DNA of 35,203 bases. Origin: CAVSUR01 sp052143655. Lineage in GTDB: Bacteria; Actinomycetota; Actinomycetes; Streptosporangiales; Streptosporangiaceae. Below are positions 7,793 through 15,885 of this stretch, piece by piece (the first letter of the stretch is position 1; every line of letters begins with the position of its first letter). The stretch covers positions 1 to 35,203 of the forward strand of contig JBKQSL010000315.1 in assembly GCA_052143655.1 (NCBI GenBank), given 5' to 3'. The notes beneath the pieces are model-generated. The model ran no database searches, had not been told where the DNA came from, and was given only the letters and a program-made list of their open reading frames with translations. Position numbers and translations under genes: made by a program.

Positions 7793-8965
7793 ATGCCAGG
7801 TGAGCGCATCCGGCTGCGCAGCTGCGCGGTAATCGGCGCCGGGGTGCTGGGCGCGTGCCTGGCAGCCCGGCTCGCGGAAGCAGGCGTCGAGGTCACGCTG
7901 CTGGAACGGGATACGCCCGCCAGCGGCGCCACCCGGCTCAGCTTCGCCTGGCTTAACTCCAACAACAAGCAGCCCCGCGTGTATCACGACCTCAACCAGG
8001 CAGGGCTGGAGGCGTGGGCGCGGCTGACGGGCAGCATGGATAGCGCCTCCTGGTACCACCCGGCCGGGAACCTCGAGTGGGAGGCCACGCCGGACGCCAC
8101 TGAGCAGCTCGCTGCCCGGGTGGAACGGCTGGCCGGCTGGGGATACCCGGCGCGGCTGATCAGCGCCGCCGAGGCGGCCGGGCTGGAGCCGTCGCTGCGG
8201 CTGCCCGACCCGGCGCCGGCCGTCGCCTGGTTCCCCGATGAGGGCTATCTGCTGACTGCGCCGCTGGTCAGCGCCCTGGTCGAGCGGGCCCGGCAGTACG
8301 GGGCGAGCGTGCTGACCGGCGAGCAGGGGCGGGTCATCGGCCTGGACGTGGCCGGCGGCGCGATGCGGTTGGTGCGCACCGCCACCGGCCGGGTGGCCAA
8401 GGCGGACGCCGTCGTGTGCTGCGCGGGCCGCTGGACGCCCGAGCTTGCCGCGCTGGCCGGGGCCGAGGACCTAGTGCCGCTGGTCGGATGGGCCGGGCCG
8501 GGTGCCGCCGCGCCCGGCCTGGTGGTGCAGGCCGGGCCGGTGACCCCGCCGGGCCCGGGCCGGGTGGTGCATTCCCCGGAGGTGTACCTGCGGCCGCACT
8601 CGGGCGGCCTGGTGCACCTGGAGGCACCGGACGTGGTGGCAGACCTGGAGACGGCCGAGCCGGAACTGGCCCGCTGGGCGGAGGAACTGCTGCGCCGGGC
8701 CCGGCTGGTGGTCGGCGGGCTGGATGAGGCCCGCGTGACGGCATACCGGATATGCGTCCGGCCGATGCCGTCCGACGGCCAGACGATCGCCGGGCCGCTT
8801 CCGGGCGCGGCGGGGATGTACGTGGCGGTGACGCACAGCGGGGTGACCCTCGCCGCGCATCTCGCGGAGCTGATCACGGCCGAGCTGACCAGCGGCGAGC
8901 CAGCCCCGGCGCTTGCGCCCTACCGGCCGGAGCGGTTCGCCGGGCAGCGCATCACTTCGTCGTGA
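7793..8965 (+). CDS. FAD-dependent oxidoreductase (DAO family)
   Basis: 390 residues. The N-terminus carries the dinucleotide-binding motif AVIGAGVLGACLAARLAEAG (GxGxxG at residues 15-20) with the ribose-binding acidic residue at VTLLERD, followed by ASGATRLSFAWLN. This places it in the D-amino-acid oxidase/glycine oxidase-like group that oxidises amines or amino acids with FAD. A second FAD contact, AVVCCAGRWTPELAAL, lies mid-protein, and the C-terminal PLPGAAGMYVAVTHSGVTLA is the usual flavin-binding end. ATG 7793 is preferred to the upstream in-frame ATG 7634 because GGAGAGG precedes it and it places the Rossmann motif near the start. Its last 14 bases overlap the convergent stress-like gene. 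The substrate is unknown. Confidence 0.82.
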   Translation: MPGERIRLRSCAVIGAGVLGACLAARLAEAGVEVTLLERDTPASGATRLSFAWLNSNNKQPRVYHDLNQAGLEAWARLTGSMDSASWYHPAGNLEWEATPDATEQLAARVERLAGWGYPARLISAAEAAGLEPSLRLPDPAPAVAWFPDEGYLLTAPLVSALVERARQYGASVLTGEQGRVIGLDVAGGAMRLVRTATGRVAKADAVVCCAGRWTPELAALAGAEDLVPLVGWAGPGAAAPGLVVQAGPVTPPGPGRVVHSPEVYLRPHSGGLVHLEAPDVVADLETAEPELARWAEELLRRARLVVGGLDEARVTAYRICVRPMPSDGQTIAGPLPGAAGMYVAVTHSGVTLAAHLAELITAELTSGEPAPALAPYRPERFAGQRITSS

Positions 8966-9422
8966 TCGTCGTCACCGGCAGCTTGAACCGGCGCTCGGCC
9001 TGATGCGGCAGGTCCGCGCCCAGCCAGCGGGACACCCGCTGCGGCAGGGTCGCCATGATGATCTCGTCGAACTCGTGGTCGGCGCGGACTTTCTCGATGG
9101 CCTCCAGCGGCTGCGGGCTGCCGAGGTCGCCCTGGACCGGCACGCCGAGCGCAGCCAGGTCGGTCAGCATCCGGCTGAGCCGGTGCCGCGCCTGCTCGGT
9201 GGCCTCGGCGTCGCTGCGCGGGCCCGCGTACTCGGTCGCCCACCACCACATGCCGGTCGGCGGGAGCTCGATCCCGGCGGCCACAGGGTCGTAGTGCTCG
9301 GCCCTGGTGTTCGGCACGAGCACGAAGAACGAGCACGGCCCAGTCTGAATTCTCCTGCGGAGTTCATCGATCAGTTCCGGGACCCGCAGGGTCCTGTTCG
9401 CCACGACCAGGTATCTGCGCAT
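8952..9422 (-). CDS. Small universal-stress-like alpha/beta protein
   Basis: 156 residues. The N-terminal MRRYLVVANRTLRVPELIDE is a first beta-strand/helix pair, and the middle has ARHRLSRMLTDLAALGVPVQ followed by DLGSPQPLEAIEKV. The end HEFDEIIMATLPQRVSRWLG with LPHQAERRFKLPVTTI matches the last strands of UspA-like folds (the GSxxxxxxxxxxPVxVV region, here degenerate). The classical ATP-binding G-x2-G-x9-G-S/T motif is not intact, so a non-nucleotide-binding UspA relative is likely. No good ribosome-binding site precedes ATG 9422. The gene diverges from the GDPD gene 74 bases away, so they may share a promoter region. Confidence 0.7.
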   Translation of the reverse strand: MRRYLVVANRTLRVPELIDELRRRIQTGPCSFFVLVPNTRAEHYDPVAAGIELPPTGMWWWATEYAGPRSDAEATEQARHRLSRMLTDLAALGVPVQGDLGSPQPLEAIEKVRADHEFDEIIMATLPQRVSRWLGADLPHQAERRFKLPVTTITTK

Positions 9423-9496
9423 GTGCGAACAGTGCGCCCAGCCTGAGCAGCCGGGCAGAGGCCAAGGTCCCGCCAGTTACCGGAGGAGAAGCATTC

Positions 9497-10243
9497 GTGC
9501 GAGCAACAGCGGTTTCCGCGCACAGCGGCGGTTCGGAATTTGCCCGTGCGGCCACGCACGCGGCCTACGAGGCCGCGATCGGCACGGGCGCGGAATACGC
9601 CGAGATCGATATCCGCAGGACACGCGACGGCGTGCTGGTCGTCCACCACGATCCCCGCGTCGGGCCGGACGGGCCGCTGGTCGGCGATCTTTCCTATGAC
9701 CAGCTCTGCGACTGTGATGATCAGCTGGTGCCCAGGGCCGAGGACGTGATGCGGACGCTGGGCGGCAAGCTCGCCGGCCATCTGGACCTCAAGGAAGCCG
9801 GGATGGAAGAAGAGGTCGCGGAAATGGCCCTGCGCCATTTCGGCCTCGGCGGGTTCGTGGTCACGACTGGTGATGACGCCTCGATCGCGCGGGTCAAGCG
9901 AGCCTTCCCGCAGGTCCGGGCGGCGCTGTCAGTCGGCAGGCAGCTGGCCGGCGTGCCGATGGCGCAGTGGGCGGAAACGTGTTTCGGCGAGATGTTCCCG
10001 CTGGCGCGGATCAGGGCCTGCGGCGCGGACTGGGTTGCGGTCAACTACCGCCTGGCGAGGCTGGGCGTGCTGGCCCAGTGCGCGCGCCATGGCGTCGGCG
10101 CGATGGTGTGGACGGTCAACTCGCCCCGGCTGATCGACCGGTTCCTGGCCGATCAGCGCGTCGACGTGCTGATCACCGACCGTCCCGGCTACGCCGTGCG
10201 CCGCCGCGCCGAACTGTCGGCGGCATTAGCTGTCGGCGCCTGA
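9497..10243 (+). CDS. Glycerophosphodiester phosphodiesterase family protein
   Basis: 248 residues of a GDPD TIM barrel. Near the N-terminus are AHSGGSEFARAATHAAYEAA (His9 replaces the usual HRG start), GAEYAEIDIRRTRDGVLVVH with metal ligands Glu36 and Asp38, and His51-Asp in HHDP. Later DLKE supplies another catalytic acidic group, and the end GAMVWTVNSPRLIDRFLA plus RVDVLITDRPG is the standard GDPD C-terminus (W-T-V-N, I-T-D-x-P). The family hydrolyses glycerophosphodiesters to glycerol-3-phosphate and an alcohol. There is no signal peptide, so the enzyme is cytoplasmic. The GTG start follows GGAGGAG by about 9 bases. The gene converges on the NPCBM gene with 20 bases between stops. Confidence 0.88.
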   Translation: MRATAVSAHSGGSEFARAATHAAYEAAIGTGAEYAEIDIRRTRDGVLVVHHDPRVGPDGPLVGDLSYDQLCDCDDQLVPRAEDVMRTLGGKLAGHLDLKEAGMEEEVAEMALRHFGLGGFVVTTGDDASIARVKRAFPQVRAALSVGRQLAGVPMAQWAETCFGEMFPLARIRACGADWVAVNYRLARLGVLAQCARHGVGAMVWTVNSPRLIDRFLADQRVDVLITDRPGYAVRRRAELSAALAVGA

Positions 10244-10263
10244 GTTGTCGGCGGCCTGAGCGG

Positions 10264-10983
10264 TCAGCCGGAGATGGAGGCGTTGCCCAGCGTCACTTCG
10301 TTGTTGTCATTGGTCTGCTGGGTGTGCGGATCGACGCCCGAGCAGTTGACCTCCAGTTGATTCACGCCCGCGATGTTGAGCCGCACCCTGACCGGACTGC
10401 CCAGGCTGACCACGATCGGCTTCACCAGCTGCGTGCCATCCTGATTGGCGAAGGTCACCGTTTCATCCAGGCTCGTGGCATCCGACGCGTTGTCGGGTAT
10501 CCCGACGACAGCATGGAAAACGCTGCGGCCCGCAACATTGAATGCCTCGGCCGGCTGGTCGTTGCCGACAGTGCCAACGCAGTCGAACGTCACGCTGTCG
10601 GGGTAGGGCACCGCGGACATGGTCTGTGATCCGGTGGAAAAATTGGCATGATCAACCGTCGGCTGGAGCGCCGACAGGTAGGTCCCGCCGCCAGCCGCAG
10701 CACCGCCGCTGGCGCTGGACCCGCCGCCGGAGTCAGCGTGACCGGTAGTGCGCGGCGCGGACTGCTGTCGCCGTATTACCTGCTGCTGCTGCTTGACGAT
10801 GATGCTCAGCTGGTTCGCCCGGCTGGTCTGGTGGACGGCGATGATGGACGCCACAGCGGCGACGATTGTCGCGACCGAGGCGAGTATTCCGCTGAACCAT
10901 TTCAGCGCTGAGGAGAGCCGTTCTCCTAAGCCGCGCCGGCGCGGCTGTGCAGTTCCTGCCATCCCTGGACCCCCACTCTGCAT
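10264..10983 (-). CDS. Membrane-anchored NPCBM/NEW2-domain protein
   Basis: 239 residues: a basic N-terminus (PRRRGLGERLSSALKWF), one membrane segment at about residues 31-50 (FSGILASVATIVAAVASIIA), a Gln-rich short coiled coil (VKQQQQVIRRQQ), a Gly/Ser/Ala linker, and a C-terminal domain from ~residue 100. That domain reads TYLSALQPT, YPDSVTFDCVG, AEAFNVAGRSVFHAVVGIPD and VRVRLNIAGVNQLEV, the strand order of NPCBM (new putative carbohydrate-binding module) domains. With a positive N-terminus inside, the NPCBM domain should face outside and could bind cell-wall or environmental glycans. ATG 10983 is used; a second ATG at 10962 is also possible. It stands alone, divergent from the next genes. 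Confidence 0.75.
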   Translation of the reverse strand: MQSGGPGMAGTAQPRRRGLGERLSSALKWFSGILASVATIVAAVASIIAVHQTSRANQLSIIVKQQQQVIRRQQSAPRTTGHADSGGGSSASGGAAAGGGTYLSALQPTVDHANFSTGSQTMSAVPYPDSVTFDCVGTVGNDQPAEAFNVAGRSVFHAVVGIPDNASDATSLDETVTFANQDGTQLVKPIVVSLGSPVRVRLNIAGVNQLEVNCSGVDPHTQQTNDNNEVTLGNASISG

Positions 10984-11208
10984 AGCACTCCGGCTCTGGC
11001 GTGCTCAAGGTCACGGCGTCGACGACATCTGGCCCGGCAGCTTCCGCTGCGAGCCCACGGCGTTCCGGGCGGGGCGCAGGTGCAGCCGGAAAGGTGCTGG
11101 CTGGCAGGGTATCGGCGGTAAAGGCCGGTACACGGCAGGTAGCGGCAATGTTGCCAAAGCGAAATGTGCGCGGCGGCCGACCGGGGCCGCGCCGCGCGGG
11201 TGCCGGGC

Positions 11209-11322
11209 GAGACGACCGGAATCGCGGCGGCGCTGGCGGCCGGGGCGGATGTGGTGGTGACTGGCCGGTGCGCAGATGCGGCGGTGGTGCTGGTAGGGCC
11301 CGCGTGTCATTTCCGGTCGCGC
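11209..11322 (+). pseudogene. Relic resembling AtuA-family (acyclic terpene utilisation) protein
   Basis: In the frame leading into the next gene a ~35-codon stretch reads GIAAALAAGADVVVTGRCAD and AAVVLVGPACHF. This closely follows the AtuA/DUF1446 signature (IxxALxAGADxVVTGRxxDxALVxGPAxxHFGW), including the valine-threonine-glycine-arginine core. Nothing before or after fits the family, which is normally ~450-600 residues. It is therefore a short remnant of a lost gene, and not an N-terminal extension of the BtuF-like protein. Chance similarity remains possible because the stretch is short and alanine-rich. Confidence 0.4.
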
Positions 11323-11343
11323 ACCGGTGCCTATCCTGGCCAG

Positions 11344-12228
11344 ATGCGCCTGGTTTCGCTGCTGCCCTCGGCCACCGAGATCGTCTACGCGCTCGGCCTG
11401 GGCGACGACCTGGTCGGCGTCACGTTCGAGTGCGACGAGCCGCCGGACGCCCGGGCCGGCAAGACGATCGTCGTCGGCGGCCGCGACACCAGCGGCATGA
11501 CCCCCGGCGAGATCGACAGCTACGTGCGCGGCCAGCTGGCCGCGGGCGAGGACCTGTACACGCTGCACGCGCAGGCCCTGGCCGGGCTGCGCCCGGAGCT
11601 GATCCTCACCCAGGACCTGTGCCGGGTGTGCGCTGTGCCGTCCGGGCACGTGGACGAGGCCCTGGGCTATCTCGGGTGCCAGGCTGACGTGCTCGCGCTG
11701 GACCCGCACTCGCTGGTGGACGTGCTGGAATCGATCCTGACGGTGGGGGAGCGGGCCGGAGTCCCGGAGCGCGCCGCGCAACTGGTCGGCGCGCTGCGGC
11801 AGCGGCTGTCGGCCGTCGCGGTCAGCGTTGCCGGGCGGCCTCGACCGCGGACGGCGGTGATCGAGTGGGTGGACCCGCCTTTCACCGCCGGGCACTGGAT
11901 TCCCGATCTGGTCACCGCGGCGGGCGGCCAGCCCGTCGCCGCCCGTCCCGGCGCGCCCTCGGTCGCGACCACCTGGGCGGAGATCGCCGCCGAGGAACCG
12001 GAGATCGTGGTCGTCGCGCCGTGCGGCTATCACCTGGACGGCGCGATCGAGCAGGCGCAGGCCGCCGCCCGGGTGCTGCCCGGCGTCCCTCTCTGGGCGA
12101 TCGACGCCGACGGCATCGTGGTCCGGCCCGGGCCGCGCGTCGTCGACGGAGTGGAAGTCCTCGCCTCGCTCCTGCACCCCGGCGCCGTGCCCGCCCGCCC
12201 GCCGGCCGCCGTCAGCCAGGTCGCCTGA
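11344..12228 (+). CDS. Cobalamin-binding (BtuF-like) periplasmic-binding-fold protein, cytoplasmic form
   Basis: 294 residues starting MRLVSLLPSATEIVYALGLG, then DDLVGVTFECDEP, the typical start of the helical-backbone substrate-binding fold of class III (vitamin B12/siderophore) binding proteins. Further family features are LRPELILTQDLCRVCAVPSG, LDPHSLVDVLESILTVGERA, the strand VIEWVDPPFTAGHWIPDLV and EPEIVVVAPCGY. There is no signal peptide or lipobox, and no ABC permease or ATPase nearby. It therefore belongs with the orphan cytoplasmic BtuF-like proteins of actinobacteria. The frame is open upstream to 11164, but that part matches a different family, so ATG 11344 is chosen despite a weak ribosome-binding site. 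It converges on the zinc-ribbon gene. Confidence 0.8.
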   Translation: MRLVSLLPSATEIVYALGLGDDLVGVTFECDEPPDARAGKTIVVGGRDTSGMTPGEIDSYVRGQLAAGEDLYTLHAQALAGLRPELILTQDLCRVCAVPSGHVDEALGYLGCQADVLALDPHSLVDVLESILTVGERAGVPERAAQLVGALRQRLSAVAVSVAGRPRPRTAVIEWVDPPFTAGHWIPDLVTAAGGQPVAARPGAPSVATTWAEIAAEEPEIVVVAPCGYHLDGAIEQAQAAARVLPGVPLWAIDADGIVVRPGPRVVDGVEVLASLLHPGAVPARPPAAVSQVA

Positions 12229-12251
12229 CCACCGCAGGCGGATACCGGCAC

Positions 12252-13412
12252 TCAGCAGGCCCGATACTGCGCGTGGTAGTCCGACGGCGGGCCGCCGATG
12301 ATGTAGCTGGACCCGGCGGGCTGCAGGTACAAGGTGATGTCCCAGCGCGTGCACGAAGTGCCGGTCTTGCTGTCGGCGGCGTTCTGGTGACTGGTGAAGC
12401 TGACCGAGGCGGCGAGGCCTTCCGGGGTGCTGGACAGGCTGGTGAGGACCGCGCCGGAGTCGTGCGTCGATCGGTAACCCTGGTAGAACTGGCCACTGGT
12501 CGGCCGGAGCGATGGCTCGTACAGCGACGAGTACAGCCCATAGTTGCGGGTGTTGATCGCCCGGAAATAGGTGCGCAGGAAGGCGGCGGCCTGCGGGGCG
12601 CTGGCCTGCTGGCTGGCGGCCGGCGCAATCGCGACCGCGTTCGATCCGGTGGTCTGAGACGGCGGCGCTGACGACGCCGTGGCCGTTGGCGTGGCCGCTC
12701 CGGTGCTGGCGGACGCCGTGGACCCGGCGGTTCCAGCGGCGGAACGCTGGCCCGCTGCGGTCTGGCGGGCTCCGTGCTGGACGGTCTTGTGACCCAGGAA
12801 TTTCCAGGCGGCCGCTGTTCCGCCGCCGAGCAGCAGGAGGACCGCGACCACAGCGAGGACCGTGCCCACGCGGCGCCTGCTGCCCCGGCCGGCCGGCGGC
12901 GGCTCCGGCGGAGGCCAGCCGGCGGCGTCGGCAGGGCCCCCAGCTTCCGGGGCATGGGCCGATGAGTCGGCGACCTGCGGTGACGCGGCTGGTGGCAGGC
13001 TGGTGCCAGCCGACGGCGGCCACCCTTCAGCTGGCGGCAACCATTCTGAGGCAGGCGTCGGCTGAGAGGTCCTGGGCGCGGGGGGAACCCAGGTGGCCGT
13101 CAGCGGATCGGGCTCAGGCGACCGCCCGGCAGCTGGGGGACCCGCCGGCGGCGGAGTCACAGCCCCCTCCGCAGGCGCGCGCGGTGCGTGCGGCTGGGTC
13201 TGCTCGGCGGCCCAGGCCGAGCCGACAGGTGCCCACGGTGCGGGCGGCTGGGTCTGCTCGGCGTCGGCGGCGGACCATGCCCCTGAACTGGGCTCCGGAC
13301 CCGGCTGCGGATCGGGCGGCGGCTCGGCCCGCTCTTTCAGGGCGTTACCGCAGGTCGTGCAGAACGCCTGTTCCGGCCGGGCGGCGCTGCCGCACTTGGT
13401 GCAATAGGGCAT
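12252..13412 (-). CDS. Zinc-ribbon single-pass membrane protein with extracytoplasmic NTF2-like domain
   Basis: 386 residues. The N-terminal zinc ribbon has Cys4, Cys7, Cys18 and Cys21 (YCTKCGSAARPEQAFCTTCG). Then ~150 residues of Pro/Ala/Ser-rich linker contain a duplicated AEQTQP(P/H)AP segment. One membrane helix lies at about residues 183-205 (VGTVLAVVAVLLLLGGGTAA). A second Ser/Thr/Ala-rich linker follows, then a C-terminal ~115-residue domain (AFLRTYFRAINTRNYGLYSS, then FYQGYRSTHDSGAV) that looks NTF2/SnoaL-like and ends in an isolated Cys. The zinc ribbon should be cytoplasmic and the folded domain outside. It is the last of three minus-strand genes with related features and is preceded by a 42-base gap. 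The function is unknown; a sensor or cell-envelope role is only inferred. Confidence 0.75.
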   Translation of the reverse strand: MPYCTKCGSAARPEQAFCTTCGNALKERAEPPPDPQPGPEPSSGAWSAADAEQTQPPAPWAPVGSAWAAEQTQPHAPRAPAEGAVTPPPAGPPAAGRSPEPDPLTATWVPPAPRTSQPTPASEWLPPAEGWPPSAGTSLPPAASPQVADSSAHAPEAGGPADAAGWPPPEPPPAGRGSRRRVGTVLAVVAVLLLLGGGTAAAWKFLGHKTVQHGARQTAAGQRSAAGTAGSTASASTGAATPTATASSAPPSQTTGSNAVAIAPAASQQASAPQAAAFLRTYFRAINTRNYGLYSSLYEPSLRPTSGQFYQGYRSTHDSGAVLTSLSSTPEGLAASVSFTSHQNAADSKTGTSCTRWDITLYLQPAGSSYIIGGPPSDYHAQYRAC

Positions 13413-13454
13413 GGTTTCCCCCTGGCTGGTTCCCCGGGCTGAAATCGCGGCCGG

Positions 13455-13835
13455 CTACAGCAGAACGCTGACCGCGTGCTGGATCGCGGTCACCGCGTTG
13501 GCGAGCGCCGCCGAGTTGGCAACGCCGGCCATCAGGGCGTGCAGCAGGCCGCCGAGGATCCGCTTGTCCGGCTTGTCCTTGCGGGCCTCCCGCTCAGCTG
13601 ATACCGCGACCTCCGCCAGCGCCTCCGGATCCTGCACTCCCGGCGGCGCCGCACGCAGCTGCGCGATCAGCGCGCCGATCGCATCCCGCAGCTCCGCCAG
13701 GTCGGCGGGCGCCGCCGTCGCTGAGTAGCTGGCGCTGCCCACCGCCGTCGCGCCTGGCCCAGCGGCCATCGCGCCCACGGTGACCGTCCCGGATCCCTCG
13801 ATCCGGATCCCGTCGTTGCCGTTTCCAGGTCTCAT
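13455..13835 (-). CDS. Small protein with GSGTV module and DUF5955-like helical domain
   Basis: 126 residues. Residues ~10-36 read IRIEGSGTVTVGAMAAGPGA and TAVGSAS, a small-residue strand module that also occurs at the C-terminus of the upstream-encoded 541-residue protein. Residues ~43-126 are helical: DLAELRDAIGALIAQLRAAP, then LAEVAVSAEREARKDKPDKR and ILGGLLHALMAGVANSAALA. This resembles actinobacterial DUF5955-type domains in which a helical bundle ends in an Ala/Val-rich helix (recalled pattern, not searched). The start overlaps the upstream stop by one base (TGATG), implying translational coupling. No catalytic motif is visible. It is probably a partner or adaptor of the two zinc-ribbon proteins. 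Confidence 0.7.
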   Translation of the reverse strand: MRPGNGNDGIRIEGSGTVTVGAMAAGPGATAVGSASYSATAAPADLAELRDAIGALIAQLRAAPPGVQDPEALAEVAVSAEREARKDKPDKRILGGLLHALMAGVANSAALANAVTAIQHAVSVLL

Positions 13836-15460
13836 CAGCCCTGCTCCCCTCCGCCCCCGGCGGCACGAACGCGCGCGACGAAGCCGGTGGCCTCCGCGCC
13901 CGCTCCGGCCGCGCCGACGGCCTGCGCGTTGCCGGCGGCGGCGGCGCCCATGTTGACTGTTCCGCTCCCCGAGGCCGTGACCATGACGCCATTGTTCACG
14001 AGCGTCTCGCTCCGGGCCACCAGGCTGGAGGTGTCGATGTCGTGCTCTTCCAGGAACTCCAGCAGGGAGCGGAAGATCCGCTGCTGGATGACCTTGATGT
14101 ACCGGGCGTCGTCGAGAACCTGGAAGTACCTATGCCACTTGGAGTCCGCTGCCTCTTCGCGGACGCTCAGCAGCGCGCCGTAGTTTCCCGCCTCCTCCAC
14201 CTGGCGCCGCTTGCGCTCGCGCCGCCCGTTCGCGCCGAGCTCGTGGATGATTCCGGGCACGCTGCCGAGCAGCCGCGGGATGGTGCTGACAAGGCTGCCG
14301 CCGACGAGCGCGAAGAACTCGCCCGGCTGCATTTCCGGATCCCCATCGTCAATGGCCTTGAAACTGGCCCGCAGCGGTGGCATCACGGTGTGCGCGGCCT
14401 CGACGAAAAGGTCGGTGCGCGAGAGCAGGAAACGGATGAACATCGTGACGACCAGGTCGCCCTGCCAGCTGGTCATGCCGATCGCCAGGTACGGCCGCGC
14501 CCGTTCCTCGGGCCTGGCCATCAGCTCCCGCAGTAGCCCGGTGCCGATCGACGTCACCGGAGCGCCGCCCGGGTCGGGGAGGAAGCGCCGGTCGGCCTTA
14601 ATGTCGCGGCCGTCAACGAATACCCGGTCGGTGACCTCCATGCCCGGCAGGTCAAGCTCGTGCAGCCCGGCCGTCACGCAGTCATAGACCTCCTGCACCG
14701 TGAACGCGCGCGGCCGGGCAGCGCGGTGCGGCTTGGTGACATCCACGGCGAACGACCAGCTCGCAAGGACTACCCCGTAGCCGACGAAGGGCGGGAACTT
14801 GCTGTACAAGGTGACGTTGCCGCTCGTGCCGGCCGCTGCAATCCGCTCAAGCTGCCGGCCGGCGTAGGAGTTCCGCGCGGGGGAGGGTGCCTTCTGAGGG
14901 CTAAACGTCTCCGCCCGCAAGCCGCGCTCGGCCCCGTGCGAGTTGGCGTATCGCTCGATGCTGACCGTCACCCAGGCCGCCATCAGGAGCAGCAGGAACA
15001 GGATGCCCGACCGCACCAGGAATATCGAGGCAATCATTGCGCACAGCAGGACCAGCAGAACGACATCGCGGATAATCTCACGGCGGTGCGCTGCGAGCGC
15101 ATATTTCAGAACCGTCACCAGATCCACGCCAGGCGTGGTGATCACCGCGCGGTGCTCTTCTTCCAGCACGCCTTCAAGGACCCTGCGCCGCAGCGACGGG
15201 CTGAGCGCGACGCCCGCGCACAGATACCGGGTCGTCGCATTGTCAGAGTCACGGCGGGCGGGTGCGTCAGCCCGCGACTCGGTGAACTGGCTGGCCGGCT
15301 CTGGCGCCTGCTCGGACGGCCACGGCTGGCGGGCGGCCGGCACGGCACCGGAGGATCCGTCTGCCGCTACCGAGGCTAATGACTGCGGGATTGGCTGACC
15401 GCAGAAGCCGCAGAACGCCGATCCGGGCGGATTATCACGATTGCATCCAGGGCATAGCAT
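13835..15460 (-). CDS. Zinc-ribbon membrane protein of unknown function with GSGTV tail
   Basis: 541 residues. The N-terminal zinc ribbon has Cys3, Cys6, Cys17 and Cys20. A polar linker leads to a conserved-looking block (RYLCAGVALSPSLRRRVLEG, then HRAVITTPGVDLVTVLKYAL, residues ~78-122) and two adjacent membrane helices at about 131-166. A ~300-residue soluble part follows (for example YDCVTAGLHELDLPGMEVTD and ALVGGSLVSTIPRLLGSVPG) and then a short C-terminal module VTASGSGTVNMGAAAAGNAQ, AVGAAG. The same module opens the next protein. With a tight helical hairpin both soluble ends should be cytoplasmic. GGGGGAGG precedes the ATG. It is first of the three-gene set. I recognise the RYLCA...GVDL block from uncharacterised streptomycete proteins, but no function is known. 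Confidence 0.75.
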   Translation of the reverse strand: MLCPGCNRDNPPGSAFCGFCGQPIPQSLASVAADGSSGAVPAARQPWPSEQAPEPASQFTESRADAPARRDSDNATTRYLCAGVALSPSLRRRVLEGVLEEEHRAVITTPGVDLVTVLKYALAAHRREIIRDVVLLVLLCAMIASIFLVRSGILFLLLLMAAWVTVSIERYANSHGAERGLRAETFSPQKAPSPARNSYAGRQLERIAAAGTSGNVTLYSKFPPFVGYGVVLASWSFAVDVTKPHRAARPRAFTVQEVYDCVTAGLHELDLPGMEVTDRVFVDGRDIKADRRFLPDPGGAPVTSIGTGLLRELMARPEERARPYLAIGMTSWQGDLVVTMFIRFLLSRTDLFVEAAHTVMPPLRASFKAIDDGDPEMQPGEFFALVGGSLVSTIPRLLGSVPGIIHELGANGRRERKRRQVEEAGNYGALLSVREEAADSKWHRYFQVLDDARYIKVIQQRIFRSLLEFLEEHDIDTSSLVARSETLVNNGVMVTASGSGTVNMGAAAAGNAQAVGAAGAGAEATGFVARVRAAGGGGEQG

Positions 15461-15885
15461 GGCCGCCTCCCCCTGGTCCGGTCACGACCGCGCCGCAGAA
15501 TGCCGGCCCCGCCGCGCCACAACCCCACGTTAGGCACAGCATATGCCGTAACACGCCTGATGTAACGGGTCGGCTTTGCCGGGCGGCACGGCGAAATGGA
15601 GTCAGGTCTCCGCGGTCAGCGGGATACGCGATATTCCCAGCCTGGAGGAAATGCCTTCAGCCGGGTACCGTGCCGGGCCAGGGCAGTGTTCCGGCTGATG
15701 CTCAGCTGCGCGGGCGCTCGGACTTCGGGTCGTAGAGCGGGCGCAGTGACGCCCGCGCCGCCGCGTCGGCCCGGGCACGCTGAATAGCCATTCAGGATGA
15801 CGGTATCTCCCGATTTCCCGTCTCCGCAAAGGCGCCGTCTGGAAGGCTGAGCAGGCACTGACTCCCTCCAGGAGGCGCCGCGCCG
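15461..15885. other. Intergenic region with small hairpins
   Basis: About 425 bases lie between divergent genes, with no convincing gene. Two inverted repeats are visible: GCGGGCG (15737-15743)/CGCCCGC (15750-15756) with a 6-base loop, and CTGAAT (15780-15785)/ATTCAG (15790-15795) with a 4-base loop. The sequence is slightly less GC-rich around 15530-15560, where a promoter could lie. No RNA family was recognised. Confidence 0.35.

Noticed and set aside
11011..13023. 670-codon minus-strand frame over the BtuF-like and zinc-ribbon genes
   Set aside because: Low-complexity Arg/Gly/Ala translation in conflict with two well-supported genes.
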